A stretch of 64,000 bases of DNA from Longimicrobium sp. (GTDB taxonomy: Bacteria > Gemmatimonadota > Gemmatimonadetes > Longimicrobiales > Longimicrobiaceae). The notes under the pieces were generated by a model. The model searched no databases and was not told the origin of the DNA. It was given only the letters and a program-made list of their open reading frames with translations. This document shows positions 7,305-15,531 of this stretch, piece after piece. The position numbers and the translations under genes are program-made. The stretch is from the NCBI GenBank assembly GCA_036387335.1, contig DASVTZ010000073.1:1-64000 (forward strand). The letters are read 5' to 3'. Position 1 is the first letter of the stretch. Each line of letters starts with the position of its first letter.

Positions 7305-10300
7305 TCCTCGTCCGGCGGGCGCACCGGGCGCGGGGCCTGCGCGCGGAGCTCCTCCGAGCCCCATCCCGCCTCTTCCAGCTCGCTCGGCGTGCCGGACTCA
7401 GCGACCGACGCGTCCAGCATCGCCGCCGGCACCGCGGACTTGAAGAGCGTGTGCTCCTCGGGCGCCTTGCCGGTGGACGCCACCCACATCACGGCGGGGA
7501 GCTCGGGGTCGTTCTCCAGCCCCGGATGCGCCTCCAGCAGCCCCATCTCGCCAAAGATCTTCACCATGTCCAGCATCGCGTCGGTGGTGCTCTTCTGGGC
7601 GAAGGGCTGCACCCACGCCTGGCGCCGCGAGAAGGCGGCGAGGCGCTTCCTGGGGTCCGCTGTGGGGTCGATGGCCGCCCGGTACGCCTCCTCGGTGAGG
7701 ACGTGGTTGGGGACGCGCGCGGGCCAGAAGGTGGGGATGAAGGGGTCGTACTCCCGGTCGTACCCCGAGCGGCAGAACGCCGTGTCCGCCTGCCAGGGGA
7801 GCCCCATCCAGCGCGTCAGGTCGCCGGGCCCCTGCTCGTGGAGCGGCCCCCGCGGCCCCAGCGCCACGGCCGGCGTGAGCTCGTCGCCGTAGTCGCGGCC
7901 GCGCTTGCCAGGTGCGCGGTGCTTGATGCGGAAGGGGCTGCTGTACAGCGAGAGGTGCCGCATCGGCCACGTCACCTCGCACCCCGGGTGGAAGGCGTCC
8001 GCCAGGCAGTGCTCCAGCGCCGCACGGTCCAGCATCGCCGGCTGCTGCGCGAGCGGCAGGGTCAGGATGTCGCGCGGCACCGCCGCCTTGGGGTTCCAGT
8101 CCGACACGAACTTCCCCGCCACCCACGACTGCAGCACGCGGTACTGCGTAATGGAGATGGCCGCGTTCTGGCGCGGCGAATCGGCCAGCGGGTACACGTC
8201 CATGGCGTCGCCGTACAGCCAGGGCCAGGTGGACTGGTTGTTGTCCGTCCCCTCCGGGTCGCGGAAGGAGTGCATCACCTGGCGGCGCAGCTCCTGGTAC
8301 ACGTCCGCCTCGCCCGGCGGAGGCTGGTAGGCGAGCTTGGCGATGTACGCGGGATCCTCGAACGGGTTGGGCCCCGTGAGCCCGAACTGCGCCATGAACC
8401 CCTTGTTGACCCACTGCAGCCCGCTGAGCCGCTGCAGGATGGGGTACACGTCGTCGCGAAAGGAGACCGGGTCCGGAAACGGCATCGCCAGGCCGCGCAC
8501 GTACAGGTCGTGCAGCAGGTCGTACAGGGTGCGCACCCCCAGCGTCCCCGGCGCGTAGTTGGGCGGCCCGGTCACCACCCACGCCGGCTCCACGGGGATG
8601 GGCCTTCCGCCGATCGTCACCTCCGCCGTCACCGGCCCGTCGGAGGTGTCGTCGTACCACCCGTCCGCGTTGATGAAGCTGTTCTCGTCGTCTTCGTTGT
8701 AGATCGGCTTGTTCTCGGGCGACGCGGAGACGCCGAGCCCGCCCAGGAAGAGGAGGCGCCCGTCCGCGTCGGTGCGCAGCTCGCCCAGGTACACGGGGGT
8801 GCCCTGGAAGGCGCCGTCGAAACGGTACTCGTCGCCCTGGGTGCCGCGCCCCTCGATGGTGCGCGGCCCGCCGTCGATCACCAGCGCGTCGCGGTCATCC
8901 TTTACGCCGGCGTTGCGCCGCGGCAGCTTGTGCTTGGCCGCTTCGGGGATGTCGAGCGCCATCTGCCACTGGTACCATGCGGCCTTGCTGTTGGCCACGT
9001 GCACCGTCCAGCGGATCTCCGCCGTGTCCGGCGTCAGCTCGCGCACCACCTGCCCGCTGGCGTCGTAGCCGAAGATGCGGAAGCGCGCCGCCTGCCGCTT
9101 CAGCGCCCCCGCGGCGTCGCGGTAGAAGCCGGGCTTCTCCGGCAGCGGGCTCACCACCTCAGGCCCGATGAAGTACTCCTTCTCGCTGTTCCCCACGCGC
9201 GCCACGCCGATGGCCGGATGGATGGCCGCGCGGACGATGCGGTCCTTCCCCACCGGGTAGGGCACGTCCTCCTTCCACTCCCTCGGACGCGGCTCCACCG
9301 GCTCGCCCACCGGCAGCCCGTTGACGTTGCGGCGCGCCTCGGCCGATGCGCGGTACACCACCTGGCGCGCTTCCGCGATGCTCCCCACCGGGCGGTGCTC
9401 GGGAAGGGCGTGCCAGCTGTTGAAGGCCAGGTTCTCGCCATACGCGGACTGCCCGCGCGTCCGCAGCTCCTGCCGCCGGATCACGAGCGTGGCCACGTGC
9501 ACGGGCGGGCTCGCCTCCTCGCTCCAGCGCACGGTGGCGCGGTCCAGCGGCATCGCCTCGTCGTCCGTCTGGAACTGCACCATGAAGCGGAAGCGCGACT
9601 CCCCCGCCGCCAGTCGCCGGTTGAGGTCGGCGGCCAGGTAGAAGGGATCGTCGTACTCGGCGGGGCTCCCGTCGCCGGGGGGCACCACCTCCGGCTCCAG
9701 CTTGTACTTCACGAAGCGCCCCGCGCCGAAGCTGGACGGCAGCACGCTCCAGTACGGCGTGTCGAGCACGGTGTCCACCACCTTTTCCATCTCCTCCAGC
9801 ACGCGCGCGGTCACGGGGTGCTCCGCCTCGTAGTCGGCCCCCTTGCCGTTGAGCGACATGCAGGTGAACTCGCACATGTCGCGGGCGGTGTCCACGAAGA
9901 AGACGTCGTGGTTCTGGAGGATGAAGTCGTGCGTGGTGGCGTCCTGGTCCGGCGCCATCACCTTCTCCCCCTCCACGCCGAAGAGCTTGATCCCGATCCC
10001 CACCGTCCCCTTGAGGTCGGGCCGCCCCGGCTGCACGTCGCTGGAGAAGCGCACCCACACCGGGTACTCCGTCTTCTGCCTGAATACCCCCACCCGCAGC
10101 TCCTCCGGCAGATCGGCGTTCACCCGGAAGCTGCCGTGCGCCACCCCGTGCAGCCGCAGGAATACGGGCCGCGTGGCCGGGTCGCGCCCCGCCGCGATGG
10201 AGCGCCCCTGCGCGTAGTCCACGAACAGGCGCTTGAGTCCATCGATGGGATCTTCCTGGCACCCGCACGGAATGGGGGGCAGCGTGGGCGTGCCGTCGGC

Positions 10301-10345
10301 GGCCTTCAGCGGCGCGGCGCGCGGGGACTGGACGAGGCTGCGCAT
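7301..10345 (-). CDS. Catalase-like / LodA-type CTQ oxidase fusion
   Basis: This 1014-residue protein joins two enzymes. Residues about 35-345 are catalase-like: RLHGVAHGSF supplies the distal His66, LQNHDVFFV the distal Asn145, and WHALPEHRPVGSIAEARQVVY a candidate proximal Tyr331 with Arg327. Residues about 368-1010 follow LodA/GoxA, opening with IVRAAIHPAIGVARVGNS. The cofactor pair is visible as Cys789 (FHPGCEV) and Trp851 (GLPWQAD), 62 residues apart, close to the LodA spacing. LodA-type enzymes oxidatively deaminate amino acids and release hydrogen peroxide, so the fused catalase-like part could remove or use it. The substrate cannot be read from sequence. No signal peptide is evident. 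The start at ATG 10345 gives about 35 residues before the catalase fold. It is coupled to the LodB-like gene downstream. Confidence 0.87.
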   Translation of the reverse strand: MRSLVQSPRAAPLKAADGTPTLPPIPCGCQEDPIDGLKRLFVDYAQGRSIAAGRDPATRPVFLRLHGVAHGSFRVNADLPEELRVGVFRQKTEYPVWVRFSSDVQPGRPDLKGTVGIGIKLFGVEGEKVMAPDQDATTHDFILQNHDVFFVDTARDMCEFTCMSLNGKGADYEAEHPVTARVLEEMEKVVDTVLDTPYWSVLPSSFGAGRFVKYKLEPEVVPPGDGSPAEYDDPFYLAADLNRRLAAGESRFRFMVQFQTDDEAMPLDRATVRWSEEASPPVHVATLVIRRQELRTRGQSAYGENLAFNSWHALPEHRPVGSIAEARQVVYRASAEARRNVNGLPVGEPVEPRPREWKEDVPYPVGKDRIVRAAIHPAIGVARVGNSEKEYFIGPEVVSPLPEKPGFYRDAAGALKRQAARFRIFGYDASGQVVRELTPDTAEIRWTVHVANSKAAWYQWQMALDIPEAAKHKLPRRNAGVKDDRDALVIDGGPRTIEGRGTQGDEYRFDGAFQGTPVYLGELRTDADGRLLFLGGLGVSASPENKPIYNEDDENSFINADGWYDDTSDGPVTAEVTIGGRPIPVEPAWVVTGPPNYAPGTLGVRTLYDLLHDLYVRGLAMPFPDPVSFRDDVYPILQRLSGLQWVNKGFMAQFGLTGPNPFEDPAYIAKLAYQPPPGEADVYQELRRQVMHSFRDPEGTDNNQSTWPWLYGDAMDVYPLADSPRQNAAISITQYRVLQSWVAGKFVSDWNPKAAVPRDILTLPLAQQPAMLDRAALEHCLADAFHPGCEVTWPMRHLSLYSSPFRIKHRAPGKRGRDYGDELTPAVALGPRGPLHEQGPGDLTRWMGLPWQADTAFCRSGYDREYDPFIPTFWPARVPNHVLTEEAYRAAIDPTADPRKRLAAFSRRQAWVQPFAQKSTTDAMLDMVKIFGEMGLLEAHPGLENDPELPAVMWVASTGKAPEEHTLFKSAVPAAMLDASVAESGTPSELEEAGWGSEELRAQAPRPVRPPDEE

Positions 10346-10448
10346 GGTCTGGGAGTAGGCTGGGATGGGCTTCGAACAACGGAGGGAGACCAGATTATAG
10401 AGCCGCTTTCACGGTCGCAAGTAGAGGCGCGTTCGGGTTGAGGTAAAG

Positions 10449-10928
10449 GTGGGGCGGCGCAGCAGGCGGAGAGCCGAAACCGCGCGTGCAGGGTCCCCAA
10501 ATCCCGCGGAACGGCGGCCAGAGGCAGGCGCACCGGCTCCAGAGTACACGTGCGCGGATGAAGCACGCAGCACGGGCGGGATCGCTGCCGGTGGCCAGAA
10601 CGGGTCCCTCGAGCTTCGCACGCACGGCGGGCAGAGAGCGGTTGCGCGTGCCATCGGCGTCGGCCGGTCGGTGATCCGGAAGCTGCTGGAGATGCGGGCG
10701 GAGCCTCGCCCGGAGCACATGGCGTTGATCCGCGAGTGGGCCGAGGACCGCCCGGAGGTCCGCGTTCCTCTAGGGGCACTCTGTCTCGCAACCCTCGTCG
10801 CGGAGCTGGACTCGCCCCTCCGGTACGATGCTCGCCTTCGGATTGCCGAGACCCTTGCGCAGGTATACGCCGGGTCGGGCACCGACCTGCCGGCCTGGCT
10901 CGCGGACGAGCTCGGCGACCGGCAGTGA
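10449..10928 (+). CDS. Small HTH-like protein upstream of TPR gene
   Basis: The frame opens at GTG 10449 (159 residues), though the first 50 residues are low-complexity and the real start may be later. The core GGQRAVARAIGVGRSVIRKLLEM resembles the helix-turn-helix of small phage-type or Xre-like repressors, followed by EHMALIREWAEDRPEV. The C-terminal half is helical and acidic (ARLRIAETLAQVYAGSGTDLPAWLADELGD). The stop is 39 bases before the TPR gene, so the two are probably co-transcribed. A DNA-binding role is inferred from the helix pattern only. Confidence 0.5.
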   Translation: MGRRSRRRAETARAGSPNPAERRPEAGAPAPEYTCADEARSTGGIAAGGQNGSLELRTHGGQRAVARAIGVGRSVIRKLLEMRAEPRPEHMALIREWAEDRPEVRVPLGALCLATLVAELDSPLRYDARLRIAETLAQVYAGSGTDLPAWLADELGDRQ

Positions 10929-10967
10929 CCCGGCCGCCGTGCCGATTGCCCCCGCAGCGACAGGTTC

Positions 10968-12299
10968 ATGGGAGAGCACCGAAAACCACGCTACCGGACG
11001 ATGCCGCCCACCCCGTCCGAGCTGCCTGCGTACGACTTCCTGGAGGACGTGGACGATCCGCTGGCGCGCGTTCTGTGGCGCGCGCTGAGGGAGATGCGCT
11101 CATGGGCCGAGGCGCCGCGCACGGCACGCACCCGCCCGGCGGCACGTCCCTTTGGTGAGGAGGTCGGCTACACGGCGTCGCACCACCCGGAGCTCGAGGA
11201 GGCTCTGGGCACCTTTGCCCTGCTCGGCTCCACGCCCCGGCTGGCATCAGTCGGCGCGCTGGTCGCGGCCTCGCAGCAGGTCCACGATTGGGCAGACGCG
11301 CGCGGCCTGGGTCGTACCGCCCTGCTGTTCGCCGAGGCCGCCGCGGTGCTGGACCCCGACAATCCCATCCTCGCCTCACAGGCGGGCCGCACGGCCCGAC
11401 GCGCGGCCGAGACGCACCGCGCCGACACCTGGTACGACCGCGCATGCATCCTGGCGGCTCGCAAAAAGAACAGGAGGGAGCTCATCCGCGCGCTGATCGG
11501 TCGCGGAGGGCTTCTGCGCGAGACGGGACGGTATTCCGAGGCACGGCAGCTCTTCGGCCGCGCCGCCCGGCTCGCGTCGTCCACGCGCCGCCACCGCCAG
11601 GCCGCCGAGGTCCAGCACGAGCTCCTGACCATCGCCGCGGAAGAAGGCCAGTACACCGAGGCGGAGGTCTACATGAGAGCCGCGCTGCGCGAGTATCCCG
11701 TGCATCACCGCGCGGTGCCGTGGCTCGCGCACGACTGGAGCTTCCTGCTCGTCCGCCTGGGGTTCTACAGGGAGGCCCGCGTGCTGCTGGAGGCGGTCGT
11801 TCCCCACATCGCGCGGCGCGAGCTGCAGGTCGTGGTGTGGGGCACGCTGGGCCGCGCATCCGCGGGCGCGGGGATGCGCGGCGGGTACGAGGAAGCACGT
11901 ACGCGCGTACTCTCGCTCATCGGGCTGCACGAGGAGTACGCCGCGGCCGCGCTCGCGCACCTGGCGGTGGGGGCCCAGTTCTTCGCGGATTGGGCCGAGG
12001 CGGAGAGCATGGCCGGTCGTGCCGTCGAGATCGCGCGCGCCCGCCAGCAGGCCGACGTGGAGAATGGGGCGCTGGAGATCCTGGATGCCATCAGCACGCG
12101 CACCCCTCCCCCGCCGCAAGCGGAGCTACCGCCGCGGAGCCGCATCCCCACGATTCAGCAGCGGATGCTGCGCCGGCTGGAGGAACGCTCGAAGCCGGTG
12201 CGACGCGAGGTACTGCGCGACCCGGAGGCCGGCGGACGTCCCGCGCACCCGCCGGTCGTGGGCCAGCCTACGGGGCCTCACATGGATCCGGGCCAGTGA
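10968..12299 (+). CDS. Tetratricopeptide-repeat regulator-like protein
   Basis: This 443-residue protein starts at ATG 10968. From about residue 80 to 380 it is a stack of TPR-like helix pairs with the usual small/aromatic spacing, for example TALLFAEAAAVLDPDNPILASQAG, RGGLLRETGRYSEARQLFGRAARLA, LLTIAAEEGQYTEAEVYMRAAL and LAHDWSFLLVRLGFYREARVLLEAVV. The tail (390-443) is Pro/Arg-rich. No enzyme motif or HTH is seen in this chain. It follows an HTH-like gene and ends 32 bases inside a convergent small lipoprotein gene. That layout recalls TPR regulators that sense small secreted peptides (the RNPP type of Firmicutes), but the likeness is architectural and homology is not shown. Confidence 0.65.
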   Translation: MGEHRKPRYRTMPPTPSELPAYDFLEDVDDPLARVLWRALREMRSWAEAPRTARTRPAARPFGEEVGYTASHHPELEEALGTFALLGSTPRLASVGALVAASQQVHDWADARGLGRTALLFAEAAAVLDPDNPILASQAGRTARRAAETHRADTWYDRACILAARKKNRRELIRALIGRGGLLRETGRYSEARQLFGRAARLASSTRRHRQAAEVQHELLTIAAEEGQYTEAEVYMRAALREYPVHHRAVPWLAHDWSFLLVRLGFYREARVLLEAVVPHIARRELQVVVWGTLGRASAGAGMRGGYEEARTRVLSLIGLHEEYAAAALAHLAVGAQFFADWAEAESMAGRAVEIARARQQADVENGALEILDAISTRTPPPPQAELPPRSRIPTIQQRMLRRLEERSKPVRREVLRDPEAGGRPAHPPVVGQPTGPHMDPGQ

Positions 12300-12543
12300 C
12301 GCCTGAGCCAATGGTCCACCCACCGGCGAACTCCGCGGCGCATTCTTCAGTGCTCGCAGTCGCTCCATCCTGATTCGAGGTGGTGTCGGAGGTCACGCCG
12401 CCCGAGCCGATCGTCCATCCTCCGCCGCCGCTTTGGCGCGGCTTCAAGGCTTCGCCAGCGGACGGAGCGGTAGCGCTTTCGGTACAGGCAGCGGCTGCGA
12501 ACAAGGCGAATGCGGAGACGATCCGCGCGGCGCGACGCGTCAT
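12268..12543 (-). CDS. Small lipoprotein with duplicated WTIGSG motif
   Basis: This 91-residue frame starts at ATG 12543. It has a signal peptide with lipobox (FALFAAAAC, Cys19), a Ser/Ala spacer, then two copies of a Gly-Trp motif: GGGGWTIGSGGV and, 24 residues later, GGWTIGSGV. Two further cysteines (CAAEF and DPC) follow. The mature chain is only about 72 residues, acidic and without enzymatic motifs. It converges on the TPR gene, overlapping by 32 bases, and repeated TGGCGGATT sites lie just upstream of its start. I do not recognise a named family. A surface or signalling peptide role is a guess based on size, export and context. Confidence 0.62.
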   Translation of the reverse strand: MTRRAARIVSAFALFAAAACTESATAPSAGEALKPRQSGGGGWTIGSGGVTSDTTSNQDGATASTEECAAEFAGGWTIGSGVTGPDPCEAP

Positions 12544-12554
12544 GGAAGATCCTG

Positions 12555-12652
12555 TGGCGGATTGAGGAATGTTGCGGGCATGACAACATACATAATCCGC
12601 CAGCACTGCCCCTCAAACATAATCCGCCACCACCCTCCGCACGTGATCCGCA
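12555..12652 (-). promoter_or_regulatory. Repeated TGGCGGATT sites upstream of small lipoprotein
   Basis: On the minus strand the word TGGCGGATTATGT occurs twice, 27 bases apart (plus-strand AATCCGCCA at 12594-12602 and 12621-12629). A weaker copy (TGCGGATC) lies near 12645-12652. An inverted copy (plus-strand TGGCGGATT) lies at 12555-12563, 12 bases from the lipoprotein ATG. Such spaced direct plus inverted copies around a promoter region look like operator sites. The obvious candidate binder is the nearby HTH-like protein. Confidence 0.45.
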
Positions 12653-12719
12653 CTGCTTTGCAGCGTCGTTCACCGATCTCCGCGAATGGCACGCCGCGCG
12701 CGACCACGCTCGAGGCGCA

Positions 12720-13304
12720 CTAGCCGGCGGGATTCCGGACGATGTACCGCATGATCGGGCGGGTGTCGGAGCGGCGCGCCACTTCCTTGAAGCCGGCGCG
12801 CTTGAACGCCGAGGCGAAGCCGGTCCAGGCGAAGGCTTCGGGGACGTGGTCCTTGCGGGGCTCGATGGGGTATCCCTCCAGGATCCGGCCGCCGCGCGCC
12901 CGCGCGTGCTCCACCGCCGCGCGGAGGAGCCGGGTGGTGACTCCACGCTTCCTGAATCCCCGCGCGACGAAGAAGCAGGTCACCGACCAGACCGCCTGGT
13001 CGTCGACCGGCTTGAGCGTGCGCGAGCGGCCGAGGACCGGGTACGCCTCGCGCGGCTGCACGGCGCACCAGCCGACGGGCTCGCCATCCGCGTAGGCGAG
13101 GATCCCCGGCTCCGCGCCGGAGTGGACGATCTCGTGGAAGGCGCGCCGGTTCGGCTCCCCCTTGCGCGCGTCGAACTCCGAGCGGCGCAGGCGCCACCAC
13201 ATGCACCAGCATCCGCCGCAGGCGCCGCGAGCCCCGAAGAGCCGCTCCAGGTCGCTCCAGCGGTCGGGGGTCAGCGGGTGGAATGCCAGCGCCAGGGCGC
13301 CCAT
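12720..13304 (-). CDS. GNAT family N-acetyltransferase
   Basis: This 194-residue protein starts at ATG 13304. The GNAT core is visible: a substrate-side strand (PGILAYADGEPVGWCAVQPREAY), then VWSVTCFFVARGFRKRGVTTRLLRAAVEHARARGG. The last part is motif A (V-x-x-x-F-R-K-R-G-V), which binds the acetyl-CoA pyrophosphate. The C-terminal strand (WTGFASAFKRAGFKEVARR) is also typical. An unusual Cys-rich stretch, GARGACGGCWCMWWRL, lies at about residue 30-45. Proteins of this type with that Cys-Gly-Gly-Cys-x-Cys segment are found in many soil bacteria but their substrate is unknown. The neighbours do not suggest one. Confidence 0.8.
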   Translation of the reverse strand: MGALALAFHPLTPDRWSDLERLFGARGACGGCWCMWWRLRRSEFDARKGEPNRRAFHEIVHSGAEPGILAYADGEPVGWCAVQPREAYPVLGRSRTLKPVDDQAVWSVTCFFVARGFRKRGVTTRLLRAAVEHARARGGRILEGYPIEPRKDHVPEAFAWTGFASAFKRAGFKEVARRSDTRPIMRYIVRNPAG

Positions 13305-13663
13305 CGCGATCGCTCCGTAGAAAAGTGTTGATCCGCTCGAGCTTCTGATGCATACTGGCGATCCGCCCGGAGGGCAAGGCCGGAGCCGCGCCCTCCTGGT
13401 ACACTCTTGGAGCCACATTTATCAGCGGCTGTTTTCTGGATGGCGCGTGGATCGGCCGGCGCGCCGGCTCGGCCGGAACGCGCGGGAATACGGTCGTTTT
13501 CGGCCGCCGCACGTACATCGTTCGAGTGTACGCCGCTTCAGGGCGAGAGGCTCCGGGAGCGCCGGATCAGACACTGGCCAGCACATTTGTGCGCTGGAGG
13601 GTGGGCGGTCCCGGGCCGACGTCCATTCATCGAAGCACCCCGCATCGAACACGGCGGCGATCC
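13305..13663. other. Divergent intergenic stretch, no gene seen
   Basis: This gap separates the leftward GNAT gene and the rightward sigma-54 activator, so both promoters should be here. It is less GC-rich at 13400-13440 (ATTTATCAGCGGCTGTTTTCTGG). I could not fix a convincing -35/-10 pair and see no gene. Confidence 0.4.
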
Positions 13664-14674
13664 ATGGAGATCGGACTCACTGCACCCGCCCGCGACACTC
13701 CCGACGCCTACGGGATCATCGGCGATTCGCCCGGGATCCGCGCGGTGATCGCCCAGATCGAGGCGATCGCCCGCCACCGCCGTACCACTCTGATCGTGGG
13801 GCCCACCGGCACGGGGAAGGAAGTGGTCGCCCGCGCCCTGCACGAGCGGGGGCAGCCACCCGGCGTTCCCTTCGTGGTGGTGCACTGCGGCGCGCTGCCG
13901 GACACGCTGGCGGAGGACGAGCTGTTCGGCCACACGCGGGGGGCGTTCACCGGGGCCCGCGACGCGCGCAGCGGCCTCATCCGCGCCGCCAACGGGGGCA
14001 CGCTCTTTCTGGACGAGGTGGATTCGCTCTCGCCGCGGGTGCAGGCGATGCTGCTGCGCTTCCTGGAGAGCAACGAGTACCGCAGCGTGGGGTCGGACCG
14101 GGTGGAGCGCGTGAGTGCGTGGGTGATCGCGGCGACGAACCGTGACCTGACCGAGGCGGCGCGGCTGGGCGAGTTCCGCCTGGACCTGCTCTACCGGCTG
14201 GAGGTGATGCTGATCTCCCTGCCGCCGCTGCACGCGCGGGGGGACGACGTGGAGCTGCTGGCCCGCCACTTCCTCCGCGAGCTGGTGGGTCCCCGGCGCT
14301 CCTTCACTCCCGAGGCGCTCAGGGTGCTGCGGAGCTACTCCTGGCCGGGGAACGTGCGCGAGCTGAAGCACTGCATAGAGCGGGCGGCGCTGCTCACGGA
14401 GAACGAGCGGATCGGCGCCGCCGACCTGGGGCTCGCCCGCGCGCCCGCCACCCCCGCCGCCGCGGACCCGGACGGCCCTCCGCCGCGGGAGCTGGAGGAT
14501 GGGCTGTGGGAGCTCGTGTCCCGCAGGGGGCTCTCCCTGGCCGAGGCCGTGACGTTCTGCGAGCGCACCATCATCGAGTCCGCGCTGCGCGCCGCCGGCG
14601 GCAACCGCACCCGCGCCGCCGAACGGCTCCACATCCACCTGCGCACCATCTTCAAGAAGCTGCAGCGCTCCTGA
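13664..14674 (+). CDS. Sigma-54 dependent transcriptional activator
   Basis: This 336-residue protein starts at ATG 13664. It lacks a receiver or sensor domain: after about 17 residues it goes straight into the AAA+ core. Walker A is GPTGTGKE (46-53), the sigma-54 contact loop is the canonical GAFTGA (93-98) and Walker B is GGTLFLDEVD (111-120). The C-terminus is a Fis-type helix-turn-helix (SALRAAGGNRTRAAERLHIH). Such proteins hydrolyse ATP to open sigma-54 promoters. Without a sensor domain it may be constitutively active or controlled by its own level, or by a partner like PspA in the PspF case. A TGGCAT-N5-CTGCC element lies 237 bases downstream, before the biosynthetic genes. Confidence 0.88.
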   Translation: MEIGLTAPARDTPDAYGIIGDSPGIRAVIAQIEAIARHRRTTLIVGPTGTGKEVVARALHERGQPPGVPFVVVHCGALPDTLAEDELFGHTRGAFTGARDARSGLIRAANGGTLFLDEVDSLSPRVQAMLLRFLESNEYRSVGSDRVERVSAWVIAATNRDLTEAARLGEFRLDLLYRLEVMLISLPPLHARGDDVELLARHFLRELVGPRRSFTPEALRVLRSYSWPGNVRELKHCIERAALLTENERIGAADLGLARAPATPAAADPDGPPPRELEDGLWELVSRRGLSLAEAVTFCERTIIESALRAAGGNRTRAAERLHIHLRTIFKKLQRS

Positions 14675-14702
14675 CGCGAGCGGAACGGCGGTCCGCAATC
14701 CA

Positions 14703-14736
14703 GGCACGGAGAAAGCGCGTTTTCTCCGTGCCTTTT
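14703..14736 (+). terminator. Intrinsic terminator after sigma-54 activator
   Basis: The stem GGCACGGAGAAA / TTTCTCCGTGCC has a 6-base loop (GCGCGT) and is followed by TTTT. This is a textbook rho-independent terminator for the activator gene, and it makes separate transcription of the genes from 15024 likely. Its stem core is shared with hairpins at 6162 and 32712. Confidence 0.85.
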
Positions 14737-14910
14737 CGTGCGCCTTGGCCGTGCACGAACGGGCATGGCCGAACCGCCACGGTGCCCATCCGTTCACCCC
14801 CCGGAACGGCTCCGGCGCGGCAGCCGGAGGGCGGCGGCCAGCGACGCAACACGTTGCCGTCCAGCGGCTTCGACTCCCCCGCCCCGCTCCCTTCAGATAC
14901 CCGCCGCGGA

Positions 14911-14926
14911 TGGCATTCGGCCTGCC
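14911..14926 (+). promoter_or_regulatory. Candidate sigma-54 (-24/-12) promoter
   Basis: TGGCATTCGGCCTGCC keeps the invariant GG and GC exactly ten bases apart (14912-13 and 14924-25), and TGGCAT matches the -24 consensus. The -12 half (CTGCC) departs from TTGCA. It lies about 100 bases before the first biosynthetic gene and right after a sigma-54 activator. In sequence this rich in G and C such a match could arise by chance. Confidence 0.35.
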
Positions 14927-15023
14927 CCTGTGTCCCCTCCCGCCACCCCGGACCGGGGCGGCGGGCACTCTCGCCCACGGCCGCTCCCGGCGGCCGGAAA
15001 CCCCCTTCCCCAAGGAGAGCTCC

Positions 15024-15521
15024 ATGGACAGCACACAGGAACGCCGGCCGATCACCGAGGAAGAGGTGCGCGGCACACTCCAGCGGATGCTGGAGGCGTA
15101 CGAAGAGGGGAGGAAGGAGTTCTTCGACTGGTTCGCCCCCGACGCCTCGCTCTTCGTGCTGAGCTCGCCCACCCGCATCGACTCGCGGGAGGTCTACCAG
15201 CAGGGCTTCGGGCAGTTCTTCTACGAGACCAAGCGCACGTCGCAGATCCTGTCGCCGGAGTACCGCATCCTGGGCGACGACGGGGCGGTGGTCAGCTTCC
15301 ACAACCGCGTGCTGGTGGGCGGCGTCTCCACCAACCTGCGCGGCACCATCGTCTTCCACCGCGCCCCGGGGGGCGAGCTGAAGGTGGTGCACATGCACAA
15401 CTCGCCGCTGGGGCAGCCCACGGCCCCCGGCGTGGCGCTCACGCCGCAGGAGATGGACGAGGTGACGGTGCTGGAGGAACGCGTCGCGGCGGCGTCCGCG
15501 GCGGTCGGCACGCCCAAGTAA
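15024..15521 (+). CDS. NTF2/SnoaL-like small protein, first gene of pathway
   Basis: This 165-residue protein starts at ATG 15024, eight bases after AAGGAGAG. It has the NTF2-fold layout: a helical N-terminus (VRGTLQRMLEAYEEGRKEFFDWFAPDASLFVL), a substrate-cone loop with TRIDSREVYQQGFGQFF, then three strands (YRILGDDGAVVSFHNRVLV, GTIVFHRAPGGELKVVHMHNSPL). The segment DGAVVSFHNRV and the terminal H-M-H-N-S resemble SnoaL_3/DUF4440 proteins, which act as ketosteroid-isomerase-like or unknown enzymes. A catalytic residue cannot be fixed. It precedes the coupled operon by 10 bases and probably defines its start. Confidence 0.7.
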   Translation: MDSTQERRPITEEEVRGTLQRMLEAYEEGRKEFFDWFAPDASLFVLSSPTRIDSREVYQQGFGQFFYETKRTSQILSPEYRILGDDGAVVSFHNRVLVGGVSTNLRGTIVFHRAPGGELKVVHMHNSPLGQPTAPGVALTPQEMDEVTVLEERVAAASAAVGTPK

Positions 15522-15531
15522 GGGGGCGGGC

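Noticed and set aside
7451..10441. A plus-strand frame of 996 residues opposite the catalase-LodA gene
   Set aside because: It is an antisense shadow of a high-GC gene: Val/Arg/His-rich, no motif, while the minus strand has clear catalase and LodA signatures.
10409..10969. Minus-strand frames (10306-10979) opposite the HTH-like gene
   Set aside because: They are Ser/Arg-rich with no motif, and overlap both the fusion-gene start and the HTH-like gene.
14745..15023. N-terminal extension of the NTF2-like protein from 14745
   Set aside because: The extension crosses the terminator flank and possible promoter; the ATG at 15024 has a good ribosome-binding site.
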